DNA of 43,066 nucleotides. It comes from Desulfobacterales bacterium HSG16. GTDB lineage: Bacteria; Desulfobacterota; Desulfobacteria; Desulfobacterales; HSG16. Numbering within the stretch: position 1 is the stretch's first letter; each line of letters opens with the position of its first letter. A model generated the notes under the pieces. The model was not told the DNA's origin. It saw only the letters and a program-made list of their open reading frames with translations, and made no database searches. Shown here in pieces: positions 8,686-17,438 of the stretch. A program made the position numbers and the translations under genes. Where the stretch lies: the NCBI GenBank assembly GCA_030377965.1, contig JAUCGE010000016.1:1-43066 (forward strand). Reading direction: 5' to 3'.

Positions 8686-9017
8686 TTCAGACTTACGTGC
8701 AGCAGTTCCTATAAAACCTACTTTTTTCCTTGGCAAAATAACCTTTTGATTTTTAAGCCTGTTTTATCCATGATACCCATCTCTCCTTAACACAGACAAA
8801 TCGAAGGCATGATTTGGCAATAGAATTTGAAAATTTCGTACTCAAAATTCGACAAAATCTCGTTTGTACTGATTTCGAAAATTTTCGGGTCGCGGATCGG
8901 CGACTTCGGCGCAATCTTATGGAATTAATTTCATCCACGCCCCTTAGTGGGTATCGGATTTCGGGGGAAACGAATGTCGTCTTGTAACGAGGCGGATACT
9001 TTTGAGATAAAATTTAA

Positions 9018-9092
9018 ATAAGTACCGTACTATTATTTGGTATCGGCTTAGTCGGTCTTGCGGGCCTGAGAATCAGGAGGAGTAAAAAATAA
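9018..9092 (+). pseudogene. Relic of a PEP-CTERM sorting tail
   Basis: From 9021 the frame reads STVLLFGIGLVGLAGL, then RIRRSKK and TAA at 9090-9092. A hydrophobic helix of small residues followed by a short Arg/Lys tail is the C-terminal part of the PEP-CTERM surface-protein sorting signal. The Pro-Glu-Pro box is not visible and an in-frame TAA lies just upstream of the helix. The body of the gene is not recognisable. It is therefore a decayed end of an exported-protein gene. Confidence 0.5.
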
Positions 9093-9220
9093 CAATTTCA
9101 CACACATATTGGATTAAAAAAGTAGCTAAAAAATAAGTGCTTGGACAAAAGTTTTCCGTTATTTTCCACACCGCTCAAAGCAGGTTTGCATCCACTGCCC
9201 TAAGTACTTTATACACCCTC

Positions 9221-9562
9221 TTATCCCGAGTCCTTGATAGAAAGGCGGATAACCTCAGCATTCAATACCCCGCCCGGTTCAACCACTATATTTCGACAGA
9301 CCACTTTTCCTTCACATATGCCGCTATGAAGCACGAGAGTGTCCTTCACTGTCCGGAGTTCTCCTGAAAATCTTCCGCCAATGACTACATTTCCAGCTTT
9401 TATATCGGCTATGACAACACCATATTCACCTATGATGAGGGTGTCTCCGGTAATACTTCCTTCAAATGATCCGTTTATGATCATCTTATCATCAAATGAA
9501 ACCGTGCCTTTCAGGCGCGTGCTTTCTTCGAGAATCGATATTTTCTTTTTTTTAACTGACAA
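9221..9562 (-). CDS. Bactofilin, polymer-forming cytoskeletal protein
   Basis: The 113-residue protein is a bactofilin core. Short turns with Gly at regular spacing (IINGSFEGSI, LIIGEYGVV, VVIGGRFSGEL, LVLHSGICEG, VVEPGGVL) are typical of its right-handed beta-helix. A short charged N-terminal tail (MSVKKKKISILEEST) precedes it. Bactofilins form nucleotide-independent filaments on the inner membrane and often position peptidoglycan enzymes. It is the last of three same-strand genes after an L,D-transpeptidase and a single-pass membrane protein, which suggests local wall modelling. Confidence 0.92.
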   Translation of the reverse strand: MSVKKKKISILEESTRLKGTVSFDDKMIINGSFEGSITGDTLIIGEYGVVIADIKAGNVVIGGRFSGELRTVKDTLVLHSGICEGKVVCRNIVVEPGGVLNAEVIRLSIKDSG

Positions 9563-9582
9563 ATTATACCCCTGTCTCCCAA

Positions 9583-10530
9583 TTAATTGAACAATATAGG
9601 GAAGGTTTTTTCAAGCATCAATTCGCCTGAATTGGCAAAAATATAGATGGTCGCCTTCTTGAAAAAATTGGGTTTTCTAATTCTTTTCACATCGAAATTC
9701 AATGGCTTGAACTTGGAAATATTGAAAGATACGCCCTTTTGTTTTCCCGAAGGCAGTCCCTTTACGAGTTTTACTCTGGGAAGAACTTTCCATTGTTTTC
9801 TGTTTTTACTTCCTGTTTTCAATACCATGATGACATGGCCGGAAATTCGGCCTGACCGGGGCTTGGTGTTTCTGACTTTGAATTTCAGTTTAAGAAGCCT
9901 GTTTTTTTTTCTATAAGAGGCATCGAAATTTCGGATATCCACGGAAGCTGATATTCGTTTAAAAGCAGATTTTTCTTGTTTAGTTTTCTTTTTTGGTATT
10001 TTCTCTTTTTTGGTATTTTTTAACTCCGGTTCTTTCTTTGTTTCTGATCTGGAAACCGTGTCTGTAATCTCAGGCAAAGTCTTGACCTCGACAGCCGACG
10101 CAGTTTTTTTTCTAGAAGCCTTTTTTTCGGGAACTTTATCATCTGAAATGTCATTACCAGAAACTTCATTGGCAGTGCGGATTGTTTTCGTTCCCGCAAT
10201 ACTTTTTTCCTTTTTTATGTTTACTCTGACAGAATTTTTTGCATCATCGGCATTTTGTGCCACAAGAATTGTCTTGTCGTCAAATTCTTTTCCCTGTCCT
10301 GATTGAAGTGTTTTCTGTGTCATGCCATTCAGGTTTCTTGCAAGTTCCAGTTTTTCTTTTTTTTCCGCATAATAAAGAAAAGAAAGCCACACTATGGCTA
10401 TTCCAAAAATAAATAGAAAAAAGAATGCACTTTTAAGCAGACCAACATACCATCTGACATCTTTTATTGTTCCGTCATCAGCAACATACAAAAGAGTCCA
10501 GCCTGTTTCTCTTTTAGGAGTTTTAGCCAT
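9583..10530 (-). CDS. Single-pass membrane protein of unknown function between L,D-transpeptidase and bactofilin
   Basis: I do not recognise a named family. ATG at 10530 is preferred because AGGGG lies just upstream and the start falls 11 bases after the preceding stop. Read this way the protein has 315 residues. A short cytoplasmic N-terminus (MAKTPKRETGW) is followed by one membrane helix around 33-53 (FFFLFIFGIAIVWLSFLYYA). A long Lys/Glu-rich, probably disordered linker leads to a C-terminal domain from about 195 with beta-rich, Ig-like character. The order transpeptidase, membrane protein, bactofilin suggests it links the cytoplasmic bactofilin to the periplasmic enzyme. That role is inference. 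Confidence 0.75.
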   Translation of the reverse strand: MAKTPKRETGWTLLYVADDGTIKDVRWYVGLLKSAFFFLFIFGIAIVWLSFLYYAEKKEKLELARNLNGMTQKTLQSGQGKEFDDKTILVAQNADDAKNSVRVNIKKEKSIAGTKTIRTANEVSGNDISDDKVPEKKASRKKTASAVEVKTLPEITDTVSRSETKKEPELKNTKKEKIPKKKTKQEKSAFKRISASVDIRNFDASYRKKNRLLKLKFKVRNTKPRSGRISGHVIMVLKTGSKNRKQWKVLPRVKLVKGLPSGKQKGVSFNISKFKPLNFDVKRIRKPNFFKKATIYIFANSGELMLEKTFPILFN

Positions 10531-10541
10531 TTTTTTAACCC

Positions 10542-12173
10542 CTACTTTCTTTTCCAGTTTTCCCTGTATATTTTCCATTGCCCGTTTTCAGGTTTCAGTA
10601 TCAATTCTTTTCTTCCCTTTGCATTGTAACCGGATGATCGATAATTCTGGACAAAAGATACGATCATATCATTTTTTCGGGCTTTTTCTATTTTGAAACC
10701 ATCAATTGTAACATTTATGAATTTATACTTTTTATTCAAACGCCGTTTATGGTTGATCCATTTTTTAAGGTTCTTTCTGTTTGAACGAAAATTCTTTGCA
10801 TAAAACGACTCATATTTATCAATATCTTTTGCTGACCATGCTTTTGCCCAGTCTTCGATTATTTTGGAGATTGCCTGATCTGAAATTACTCTTTCCGCTA
10901 CAGTAGAACTTTTCTCTTCGGGTGTAGATATTTTTCTGGACAGATTACTTAAAACCGCAAGCAAAGGTTCTTTATTCTTTTTACTGGCTGTAATTTTTGG
11001 AAAAACCTGGTATTCATCTCCAACTATTTTAAATCGCCCTGAATTTTTTTTCAAAAAAAACTTTTTTACTCCAGCATTTTCTTTGATTTCACTATTACCT
11101 GCGATCTGTCCAGCCAGAGCCACATAAGTATCGCCGGTTCGAGCCAGCACAACCGGTTTGAATTCGAATTCGAGAATATTGCCGGATTCAGATAGTTTTT
11201 TTCTCATATTGTTCCATTCTGGCCACCAGGAAATATCAGGCAGATAATCAGGATGGAATAAGTCAAGCCAGTCATGATATGAGCCGCTTTGAAAGGCATG
11301 ATTCAATTCCGCGAATACGTCAAAAATCTCTTTTTTTGCCTGAAAATCATACTGGTCATATTCAATTGCATCCACCACTATTATTGGAGTACGATCCAGA
11401 GTTATGTAAGAGGATAAGCCGTCAAGATCGCTGTCTTCCAGGGCCACGCACCCGTTTGAATCCATAGCCTTAAGTGTTTTATTAGTTCCATGCAGCCAGA
11501 TGCTGCTGCCAGTTTTTTTAGCCAGACGATCTATTATATTAGGATAATCTGTGGTAAAAGCTCTGATTCCGTAAATAGGTGATAAGTGTTTCTTTTCATG
11601 AATTTTTTTGAAGAAATATACGCCTTCTGGAGTCCGCTGATCTCCTTTTCTGGTTTTATCCCCTGCTTTTTTCCCGGTGGAGCATCGGAATCGAACTATT
11701 TCTTTGAAATCACGATTATCAAAAGAATATAAAAAAAGTGTCTGGGTCCGTTTTTCCACCAGAAGGACATATTCGATTTTTTCATCGCCTGTATCCATAT
11801 AGATCAACGAATTGGGAATTTTTTTCACAACAGGTTGTGGTTTTATTTCTTCTTTATATATCGATTTTTCTGGCGGAACAGCCTGTTCCGACTGCGCTGA
11901 GTTTTCGGGGGCCAGCTTTGTTATTTCTTCCAGCTTTGTTATTTCTTCCGGCTTTGTTACTTCTTCCGATTTTGTTACTTCTTCTGGCTTTGTTACTTCT
12001 TCCGGTTTTGTTACTTCTGGCAATTTTGCAGATTCGTCTGCCTTGACAGGTTGAACCGTTTTTTCCGTTTGATCCGAAAATACATATCCGGGAACAAGCA
12101 CCATTAGTGATAACACAAGAAAAACAGAAACAATATCTTTTATCGAAAGTCTGATCAAAACGGTTTGAATCAC
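10542..12173 (-). CDS. L,D-transpeptidase (YkuD) with a C-terminal SnoaL/Cds6-like domain
   Basis: The 543-residue protein has an N-terminal export signal (hydrophobic stretch about 15-32). A repetitive segment of EVTKPE and EITKLE units covers about 50-90. The YkuD catalytic domain spans about 125-280, with the active-site pattern HGTN and SNGCVALEDSD containing the catalytic Cys. The C-terminal part (about 285-543) appears to hold two NTF2/SnoaL-like modules, the last starting near ISKIIEDWAKAWSAKD. Such enzymes make 3-3 peptidoglycan cross-links or attach proteins to the wall. The repeat is visible in the DNA around 11920-12030 and could vary in copy number. It is first of three genes with a membrane protein and bactofilin. 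Confidence 0.88.
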   Translation of the reverse strand: MIQTVLIRLSIKDIVSVFLVLSLMVLVPGYVFSDQTEKTVQPVKADESAKLPEVTKPEEVTKPEEVTKSEEVTKPEEITKLEEITKLAPENSAQSEQAVPPEKSIYKEEIKPQPVVKKIPNSLIYMDTGDEKIEYVLLVEKRTQTLFLYSFDNRDFKEIVRFRCSTGKKAGDKTRKGDQRTPEGVYFFKKIHEKKHLSPIYGIRAFTTDYPNIIDRLAKKTGSSIWLHGTNKTLKAMDSNGCVALEDSDLDGLSSYITLDRTPIIVVDAIEYDQYDFQAKKEIFDVFAELNHAFQSGSYHDWLDLFHPDYLPDISWWPEWNNMRKKLSESGNILEFEFKPVVLARTGDTYVALAGQIAGNSEIKENAGVKKFFLKKNSGRFKIVGDEYQVFPKITASKKNKEPLLAVLSNLSRKISTPEEKSSTVAERVISDQAISKIIEDWAKAWSAKDIDKYESFYAKNFRSNRKNLKKWINHKRRLNKKYKFINVTIDGFKIEKARKNDMIVSFVQNYRSSGYNAKGRKELILKPENGQWKIYRENWKRK

Positions 12174-12243
12174 AATTTATTTCCTTTCTTATTCCATTCA
12201 GAGGAAGACGGTCTCATTTCCCTCAATCTTTATTTTTCCATCT

Positions 12244-13275
12244 TTATTTTTCCATGCAGGCAAGATGTTTTTTTGCGGATTCAGCCGTCTTTCTTCCAGA
12301 CGGAGTCCTGATAATCATGCCGATTTTTAAAAGATGGGGTTCCACCACATCAACCAGGGTATCTGATTCTTCCTGCAATGTTGCGGCAATGGCATCAATA
12401 CCTACCGGGCCTCCTTTATAAAAATTTATAATGGTTTGCAGGTATCGCCTGTCAAGGCTGGTCAGTCCTTTTTCATCTACACCTTCAAGGGCTAATGCCT
12501 GAATCACAATTTCTTTTGTGATTATACCGTCTGCGCGTACCTGGGAAAAATCTCTCACTCTTTTCAAAAGCCGATTTGCGATCCTCGGTGTTCCCCTTGA
12601 TCTTTGTGCAAGTTCGACAGCACCTTTATCATCTATGGGTATATCCAATAATTCGGCGGATCGTTTGCAGATTTTTACCAGATCATTCACATCGTAAAAA
12701 TCAAGGCTTCTGAAAATTCCAAACCTGTCTCTCAAAGGAGCTGATAAAAGACCTACACGGGTAGTTGCCCCGACAAGCGCAAATCTGTTCAATCGATACC
12801 TGTGACTCCTGGCATGAACTCCCTTGTCGAACACGATATCGACTGCAAAATCCTCCATTGCAGGATATAAAAACTCTTCCACAGCCTTTGGTGTTCTGTG
12901 AATTTCATCTACAAAAAGAACATCCCCTTCTCCCATGTGAGTCAAAATTCCCACCAGATCCCCGCCTTTTTCAAGAGCAGGGCCTGAAGTTACGGTCAGT
13001 TTCGTACCCATTTCATTTGCTATTATGTGGGCGAGCGTTGTCTTGCCAAGTCCGGGTGGGCCGTGGAACAATACATGCTCCAGAGGTTCTTCCCGCATCA
13101 GGGCTGCTTCAATGGCTATTTTCAACGACGTGGTCACTTCATCCTGTCCCACATAATCGGAAAACATGGTTGGCCGAAGGGATAAAAACTGAGGTTCTTG
13201 ATCTTCGGGCTGTAAGTCCTTAGATAGAATCTGAGTTTCTTCTTCGGATGAATATGTCAATACATCGTTTTTCAT
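12244..13275 (-). CDS. ruvB: Holliday junction branch-migration ATPase RuvB
   Basis: The 343-residue length and content match RuvB. The Walker A motif GPPGLGKTT lies at 72-80, the Walker B is in VLFVDEIHR, and [19 protein letters not shown] carries the sensor and arginine-finger region. The C-terminal winged helix includes RTPSGR. RuvB hexamers drive branch migration of Holliday junctions with RuvA. Its start overlaps the ruvA stop by four bases, so the two are probably co-translated. Confidence 0.98.
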   Translation of the reverse strand: MKNDVLTYSSEEETQILSKDLQPEDQEPQFLSLRPTMFSDYVGQDEVTTSLKIAIEAALMREEPLEHVLFHGPPGLGKTTLAHIIANEMGTKLTVTSGPALEKGGDLVGILTHMGEGDVLFVDEIHRTPKAVEEFLYPAMEDFAVDIVFDKGVHARSHRYRLNRFALVGATTRVGLLSAPLRDRFGIFRSLDFYDVNDLVKICKRSAELLDIPIDDKGAVELAQRSRGTPRIANRLLKRVRDFSQVRADGIITKEIVIQALALEGVDEKGLTSLDRRYLQTIINFYKGGPVGIDAIAATLQEESDTLVDVVEPHLLKIGMIIRTPSGRKTAESAKKHLACMEK

Positions 13276-13898
13276 ACGGACCTGCCGGATTTGAAAATTT
13301 CATCGAACAGTTCTTCAGGAGTGGAAACAGCCTTGTTTCGAGCAAAGGCTTCACGAATCATCTGCTTTGCTTCCGACGCTTTGTGTCCAAATTTTTCCAC
13401 CAGCACATCAAGTACCTGTTGTGAAAAATCTCCGATTGATATTGCACTGCTTCCCTTTGCTTCATTGATATTCTCGCCCATAACATATTTATCAAGTTTT
13501 CCACATAAAGATGCTATTATTTTCTGAGCGGTTCTGGCACCAATTCCCTTCAAGCCTTTAAGTTTTGCAGCGTCCTTTGATTCAATAGCTTCTGCAATCT
13601 CGTTTATCGGCAGATTCATGGCTTTAACCGCCTTGAGAGGGCCGATATCGGCTACAGTAATGAATTTTAAGAAAAATTCTTTTTCCAACTCTTTTGTAAA
13701 TCCTATGAGTACTGGTTTGGGCTGCCGGTCTGTCTGATGATAATAAATATATAGAGATATCTGATCTCCCACAGATTTTGATTTTATTGACTCCATGACT
13801 ATGGCAGGTGTCAGGATTTCATATCCCACCTGATTGGCCAGCAATAAAATACGCTCTTCTTCTTTTTTAAAAAGTTTTCCTTCAATATATGCTATCAT
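13272..13898 (-). CDS. ruvA: Holliday junction DNA helicase subunit RuvA
   Basis: The 208-residue protein starts MIAYIEGKL, the typical RuvA OB-fold start. Tandem helix-hairpin-helix segments follow ([16 protein letters not shown] is the second). A flexible linker and the C-terminal RuvB-binding domain end the protein. RuvA tetramers bind the four-way junction and load RuvB. It lies between ruvC and ruvB in the usual order. Confidence 0.97.
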   Translation of the reverse strand: MIAYIEGKLFKKEEERILLLANQVGYEILTPAIVMESIKSKSVGDQISLYIYYHQTDRQPKPVLIGFTKELEKEFFLKFITVADIGPLKAVKAMNLPINEIAEAIESKDAAKLKGLKGIGARTAQKIIASLCGKLDKYVMGENINEAKGSSAISIGDFSQQVLDVLVEKFGHKASEAKQMIREAFARNKAVSTPEELFDEIFKSGRSV

Positions 13899-13929
13899 AA
13901 TAAAATTTGCAAAAATCTATTGCTGTCCC

Positions 13930-14409
13930 TTAAATTGTATAACGAAAAAGGCCGATCAAAGCCAGAGCCAAAGCGTCTGACGCATGATACGGCCGAATAG
14001 GGTTCGACAATTTGAGCTGATGCCGAACCGATTTTTCTAGCTGTTGCTTTGTGGCATTTCCGTTACCGGTCAAGACCTGTTTGGCTTCTCGAACCTGAAT
14101 TTCTTTTACTGGAATCCCATATCTGAAACCGGCCAGAAGAATTATTCCCGCAACCTTACCCAGCAGTATTCCCGATTTGGGATACCTGTCCAGAGAAAAA
14201 ATATCTTCTACGACCATTAAATCTGGCTTCTCATCAGCAAGTACACCGGTCAGGCGTGTAAATATCCGGTCAAGCCTTTCCGGCAGAGGATCTTTTGCTT
14301 CGGTGCGGATACAACCAAAGGAAAATTTCGACACCAGACCTCTCTGGCCCCTGACAAGACCGATTCCAGTTGCGGCAAGTCCAGGATCAATGCCTATAAT
14401 TCCGGGCAT
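13930..14409 (-). CDS. ruvC: Holliday junction resolvase RuvC
   Basis: The 159-residue protein has the RuvC acidic active site. The first Asp is in IIGIDPGLAATG, a Glu is in MVVEDIFSLDR, and the final Asp pair region is YHASDALALAL. QVREAKQVLTGNGNATKQQ is the family's DNA-binding segment. It cuts Holliday junctions symmetrically after RuvAB branch migration. It is followed by ruvA after a 31-base gap. Confidence 0.97.
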   Translation of the reverse strand: MPGIIGIDPGLAATGIGLVRGQRGLVSKFSFGCIRTEAKDPLPERLDRIFTRLTGVLADEKPDLMVVEDIFSLDRYPKSGILLGKVAGIILLAGFRYGIPVKEIQVREAKQVLTGNGNATKQQLEKSVRHQLKLSNPIRPYHASDALALALIGLFRYTI

Positions 14410-14433
14410 ATTACAACAGTCGTCAACAAAATT

Positions 14434-15303
14434 CTATTTGAGCATCCCAAGCTTTTTTTTAGCTTCTCTGGCATCTTCGGAATTTGGATATTTTTTTATC
14501 AAATCCTGCAAAAGAATACGAGCGTGCTGCTTTTTTCCCAGATTAAAAAAGGAGTAAGCCTGTTGAAGCATGGCGGCAGGAGCCTTGTTGCCGTTAGGAT
14601 ATTTTTCGATAACTTCCTGATAGTTGAGTATCGCCTGCTTATAGTCCAGTTTTCTGTAATATATCTGACCGATCCAGTATTTTGCGTTATCCGCATACTG
14701 GGAACGGGGATATTCTTTTTCAAGCAAACTGAATCCATCCATAGCCCGTTGATCATCACCTTCATTATACGCTTTCCTGGCAAGCTCATACAATTCTTTA
14801 TCGGACAGAGTTGTTTCGTTTTTATCCTTTGTCTTTTTTTTGGATGTAGAAGAAGACGAGCCTGGCGTGAATCTTCCCCCTTGAGCTGCTCCAGGGCCTT
14901 CAAAATTCAAATATTGTTCCAGCTTTTTCAGGCGTTTTTCGTTGGTCTGTTCAAGAGTTTTAACAGTACCACCGACAATGCCTATCCGATGACCGTTTTC
15001 CTCTATTTTTCCATTCAGACGCTGAATGTCTTCTCTGATTTTTTCAAAAGTAGCGCTCAGACCAGCAGACTGGCTTGTGAATTTCTGATCTTTTTCTGAG
15101 CGGTTTTTGGAATAATCCCGCAATTCGGAATAAATCCTCTGCCTTTCTTTTACAGCCGTTGCATTTTTTTTCTGAAGCTCTTTATTCTGCTGTTCAAGCT
15201 GTATGATATGTGAATAGAGTGCGTCCAGATTTTCCTGTGTGGCGCATCCTGCAAAACAAGTGAGAAAAAAAATGCATGGAAGAAATAGTACTATGGCTCT
15301 CAT
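14434..15303 (-). CDS. cpoB: Tol-Pal system TPR protein CpoB (YbgF-like), as a lipoprotein
   Basis: The 289-residue protein has a short signal ending in a lipobox-like LTCFAGC, an extended coiled coil (about 25-115), a low-complexity Ser/Lys linker (about 130-155) and C-terminal TPR repeats (LYELARKAYNEGDDQRAMDGF, YADNAKYWIGQIYY, APAAMLQQAYSFFNLG). CpoB coordinates outer-membrane constriction and peptidoglycan synthesis with TolA. In enterobacteria it is soluble, whereas here a lipid anchor is predicted. It lies downstream of pal, with a 118-base gap holding two hairpins. Confidence 0.9.
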   Translation of the reverse strand: MRAIVLFLPCIFFLTCFAGCATQENLDALYSHIIQLEQQNKELQKKNATAVKERQRIYSELRDYSKNRSEKDQKFTSQSAGLSATFEKIREDIQRLNGKIEENGHRIGIVGGTVKTLEQTNEKRLKKLEQYLNFEGPGAAQGGRFTPGSSSSTSKKKTKDKNETTLSDKELYELARKAYNEGDDQRAMDGFSLLEKEYPRSQYADNAKYWIGQIYYRKLDYKQAILNYQEVIEKYPNGNKAPAAMLQQAYSFFNLGKKQHARILLQDLIKKYPNSEDAREAKKKLGMLK

Positions 15304-15340
15304 GGCAATATCTTCTTTGTTGTTTCAAGGTTTTAGTTGA

Positions 15341-15364
15341 GGTATCGGCATGTTTGCCCATACC
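15341..15364 (-). promoter_or_regulatory. Stem-loop between pal and cpoB (first hairpin in the gap)
   Basis: On the transcribed strand GGTATGGGCA and TGCCGATACC pair with one internal mismatch across a four-base loop. No T-run follows. It lies just upstream of cpoB and may stabilise or pace the mRNA. Confidence 0.4.
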
Positions 15365-15381
15365 CGATGGTATTTACAAGC

Positions 15382-15399
15382 CCGTTCTGCAAAGAACGG
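15382..15399 (-). promoter_or_regulatory. Stem-loop between pal and cpoB (second hairpin in the gap)
   Basis: CCGTTCT and AGAACGG form a perfect seven-base stem with a four-base loop. On the + strand it would be followed by a T-rich run, but both flanking genes are on the - strand. Attenuation or mRNA processing after pal is more plausible than full termination. Confidence 0.4.
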
Positions 15400-15421
15400 A
15401 CATTTTTATAACTCAGATTTT

Positions 15422-16048
15422 TTATTTTATGACAAATTCTGCCCTACGGTTTTTTGACCATGCGGCCTCGTCATTGCCATCCACAGCAGGCTTTTCTTCA
15501 CCATAGCTTATGATGCGGATTCTGGCATTGGCAATTCCGTTATTGATGAAAAATGCCTTGACACTTCTGGCACGCCGATCACCGAGAGCAAGGTTGTATT
15601 CACTTGTTCCCTGTCCATCACAATGCCCTTCGATCAAAATTTTTTCACCTGGATATTGATTCAAAAAATCAACTTTCCCATTCAATAATGCAATAGTGTC
15701 AGGTCGCAAAGCAGCGCTGTCATAATCGAAATAGATTATGTTACCAGTAAAAGCTTCTTTTGCCTCTGTATATTTGCCCTCTCGCCTGGCCATTTCCTGT
15801 TCTTTCCGACGCCTGCGTTCAGCTTCAGCTTTGAGCCTCTCATCATTGCTCGTATCTGGTTTTACATAGTAATCTTTGCTGTCATTATCTGTCGAAGACT
15901 TCTGGTTCGGTGTGATAATTTCCGATTCGGACGTTCCTGGTTGTTCTTCACCGCCAACTTTAATTTTTTTTGGCGTACACGAGGTCATAAACATAAACCC
16001 CACAATAACCAACAAAAAAACCAGACTTCTCATAAATTTTCCCTGCAT
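15422..16048 (-). CDS. pal: Peptidoglycan-associated lipoprotein Pal
   Basis: ATG at 16048 is chosen because AAGGAGGAAGA lies directly before it. A frame extension to a TTG further upstream is unlikely. The protein of about 208 residues has a lipoprotein signal ending in FMFMTSC, a Lys/Arg/Glu-rich linker, and a C-terminal OmpA-like domain. YFDYDSAALRPD, ILIEGHCDGQGTSEYN and LGDRRARSVKAFF are its peptidoglycan-binding motifs. Pal tethers the outer membrane to peptidoglycan and binds TolB. Confidence 0.96.
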   Translation of the reverse strand: MQGKFMRSLVFLLVIVGFMFMTSCTPKKIKVGGEEQPGTSESEIITPNQKSSTDNDSKDYYVKPDTSNDERLKAEAERRRRKEQEMARREGKYTEAKEAFTGNIIYFDYDSAALRPDTIALLNGKVDFLNQYPGEKILIEGHCDGQGTSEYNLALGDRRARSVKAFFINNGIANARIRIISYGEEKPAVDGNDEAAWSKNRRAEFVIK

Positions 16049-16078
16049 TCTTCCTCCTTGATTTTTCAAAAAAAACTT

Positions 16079-17404
16079 TCAGTCAGATATTTTTTGAACC
16101 AACCTCGGTGACCATGCCGGACTGGATTGTTGACCAGGTAAAACCAGCAACCGCCGCTGATCAGTACCAAACGCGGTCATGATATATATTCTATTCGGGC
16201 CTTCGCGGTTTGAACTGAAAACAATCATGCTGCCATCCGGCGCCCATGAAGGTGATTCGTTTTTTCCACTGTTTCTGGTTAATTTACGCATATTCCTGCC
16301 ATTGACTCCGATCACACAAATGTCGATCCGACTGCGATTGAGTGCAGAATATACAATCTCGTTTCCTTTGGGCGACCAGTCTGGCTGTGTATTATATCGA
16401 CCATCGAATGTCAACCTTTCAACTTTGCCTGATCTCATATCATAAATATAAATCTGGGGAGAACCGGCTCGACTGGATACAAAAGCCATTTTCGTTCCAT
16501 CTGGAGAAAAGGCAGGTGATGTATCAATACCCCACTTTCGGGTAAGCCTTTTTCCCAGTTTTCCTTTTCCTGTCAAAAGATAAATATCCTGATCTCCTGA
16601 AAAAGAAAGGGAGGCAGCCAGCATGAATTTTCCCGGAACCCATGCGGGTGTTGCATTCGTACCATTTCTCGAAAAAACCGAGCCATATTTGTCCCTTAAT
16701 TTTTTGATATAAATATCAGGATTGCCTTTTGCATAAGATGTATATGCCAGCCATTTTGCATCAGATGACCATGAAGGAGTCAGAGTAATGCTTTTGTGTG
16801 TAGTGAATTTTTTGATGCTTTTTCCGTTAAAATCACAGGTATAGATTTCCTTATTACCTGTTCCGTTTGAAACAAAAGCGATTCTGGAATCGAAAAAGCC
16901 CCATGATCCGGTCAGGTGATGAATCACTTCACTGCAAAAACGCCTGATGGTTTTTTCCCGATCCACGGTCCAGCCCTTGTAACGTTTTCCAATCAGCATT
17001 GTCTGTTTTACTGTATCGAAAAGCCGCAATTCCATTTCAAACAGTTTACCATTGGTTTTAATACCTCCGGTAATCAGATAATCCGCTCCGATTGCTGTCC
17101 ATTGCCCGAAATCGGCAACAGAATCGATTTTTCCGGTTATATGAGGCGAATCTGGAAAAGCTGCCTGTTTGAGAATCTTGAAATATCCCGTAAATTCAAG
17201 AGTATCAGAAAGAATGGCAGCGCAGTTTTCAGAAAGTTCGGCATTGTCTGGAACAGACTTGAAGTGTGGCACGGCAATGGGCATTTTCCGTAAAAACGGA
17301 TTGATAGTGATTACGTTTTTTCCAGCTGACATTGCAAAAAAAGGAAAGCAGAACAGGAAAAAAAAGATTGCAGTCCCCGTAATTATAATCGTATTTTTTT
17401 TCAT
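16079..17404 (-). CDS. tolB: Tol-Pal system beta-propeller protein TolB
   Basis: The start at 17404 (MKKNTIIITG) follows AGGGTG and gives a standard export signal with a hydrophobic core. The N-terminal TolB domain (about 30-160) contains LITGGIKTNGK and RRFCSEVIHHLTG. The C-terminal six-bladed propeller has repeated units (TPSWSSDAKWLAYTSY, SPAFSPDGTKMAFVSSR, QPDWSPKGNEIVYSA, SPSWAPDGSMIVFSSNREG). TolB is the periplasmic link between Pal and TolA. It lies 30 bases upstream of pal. Confidence 0.97.
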   Translation of the reverse strand: MKKNTIIITGTAIFFFLFCFPFFAMSAGKNVITINPFLRKMPIAVPHFKSVPDNAELSENCAAILSDTLEFTGYFKILKQAAFPDSPHITGKIDSVADFGQWTAIGADYLITGGIKTNGKLFEMELRLFDTVKQTMLIGKRYKGWTVDREKTIRRFCSEVIHHLTGSWGFFDSRIAFVSNGTGNKEIYTCDFNGKSIKKFTTHKSITLTPSWSSDAKWLAYTSYAKGNPDIYIKKLRDKYGSVFSRNGTNATPAWVPGKFMLAASLSFSGDQDIYLLTGKGKLGKRLTRKWGIDTSPAFSPDGTKMAFVSSRAGSPQIYIYDMRSGKVERLTFDGRYNTQPDWSPKGNEIVYSALNRSRIDICVIGVNGRNMRKLTRNSGKNESPSWAPDGSMIVFSSNREGPNRIYIMTAFGTDQRRLLVLPGQQSSPAWSPRLVQKISD

Positions 17405-17438
17405 AATCACCCTGTAAGGATTTTATTCCAGTTATAGA

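Larger units (their letters stand above)
8655..9220. other. Gene-poor stretch between convergent clusters
   Basis: No full gene is seen. The stretch holds the hairpin after the receiver cluster, a region of AT-rich dyads near 8825-8895, a possible fold closed by GTATC (8951-8955) and GATAC (8995-8999), and the PEP-CTERM-like relic listed separately. I do not recognise a known riboswitch or small RNA. Confidence 0.4.
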
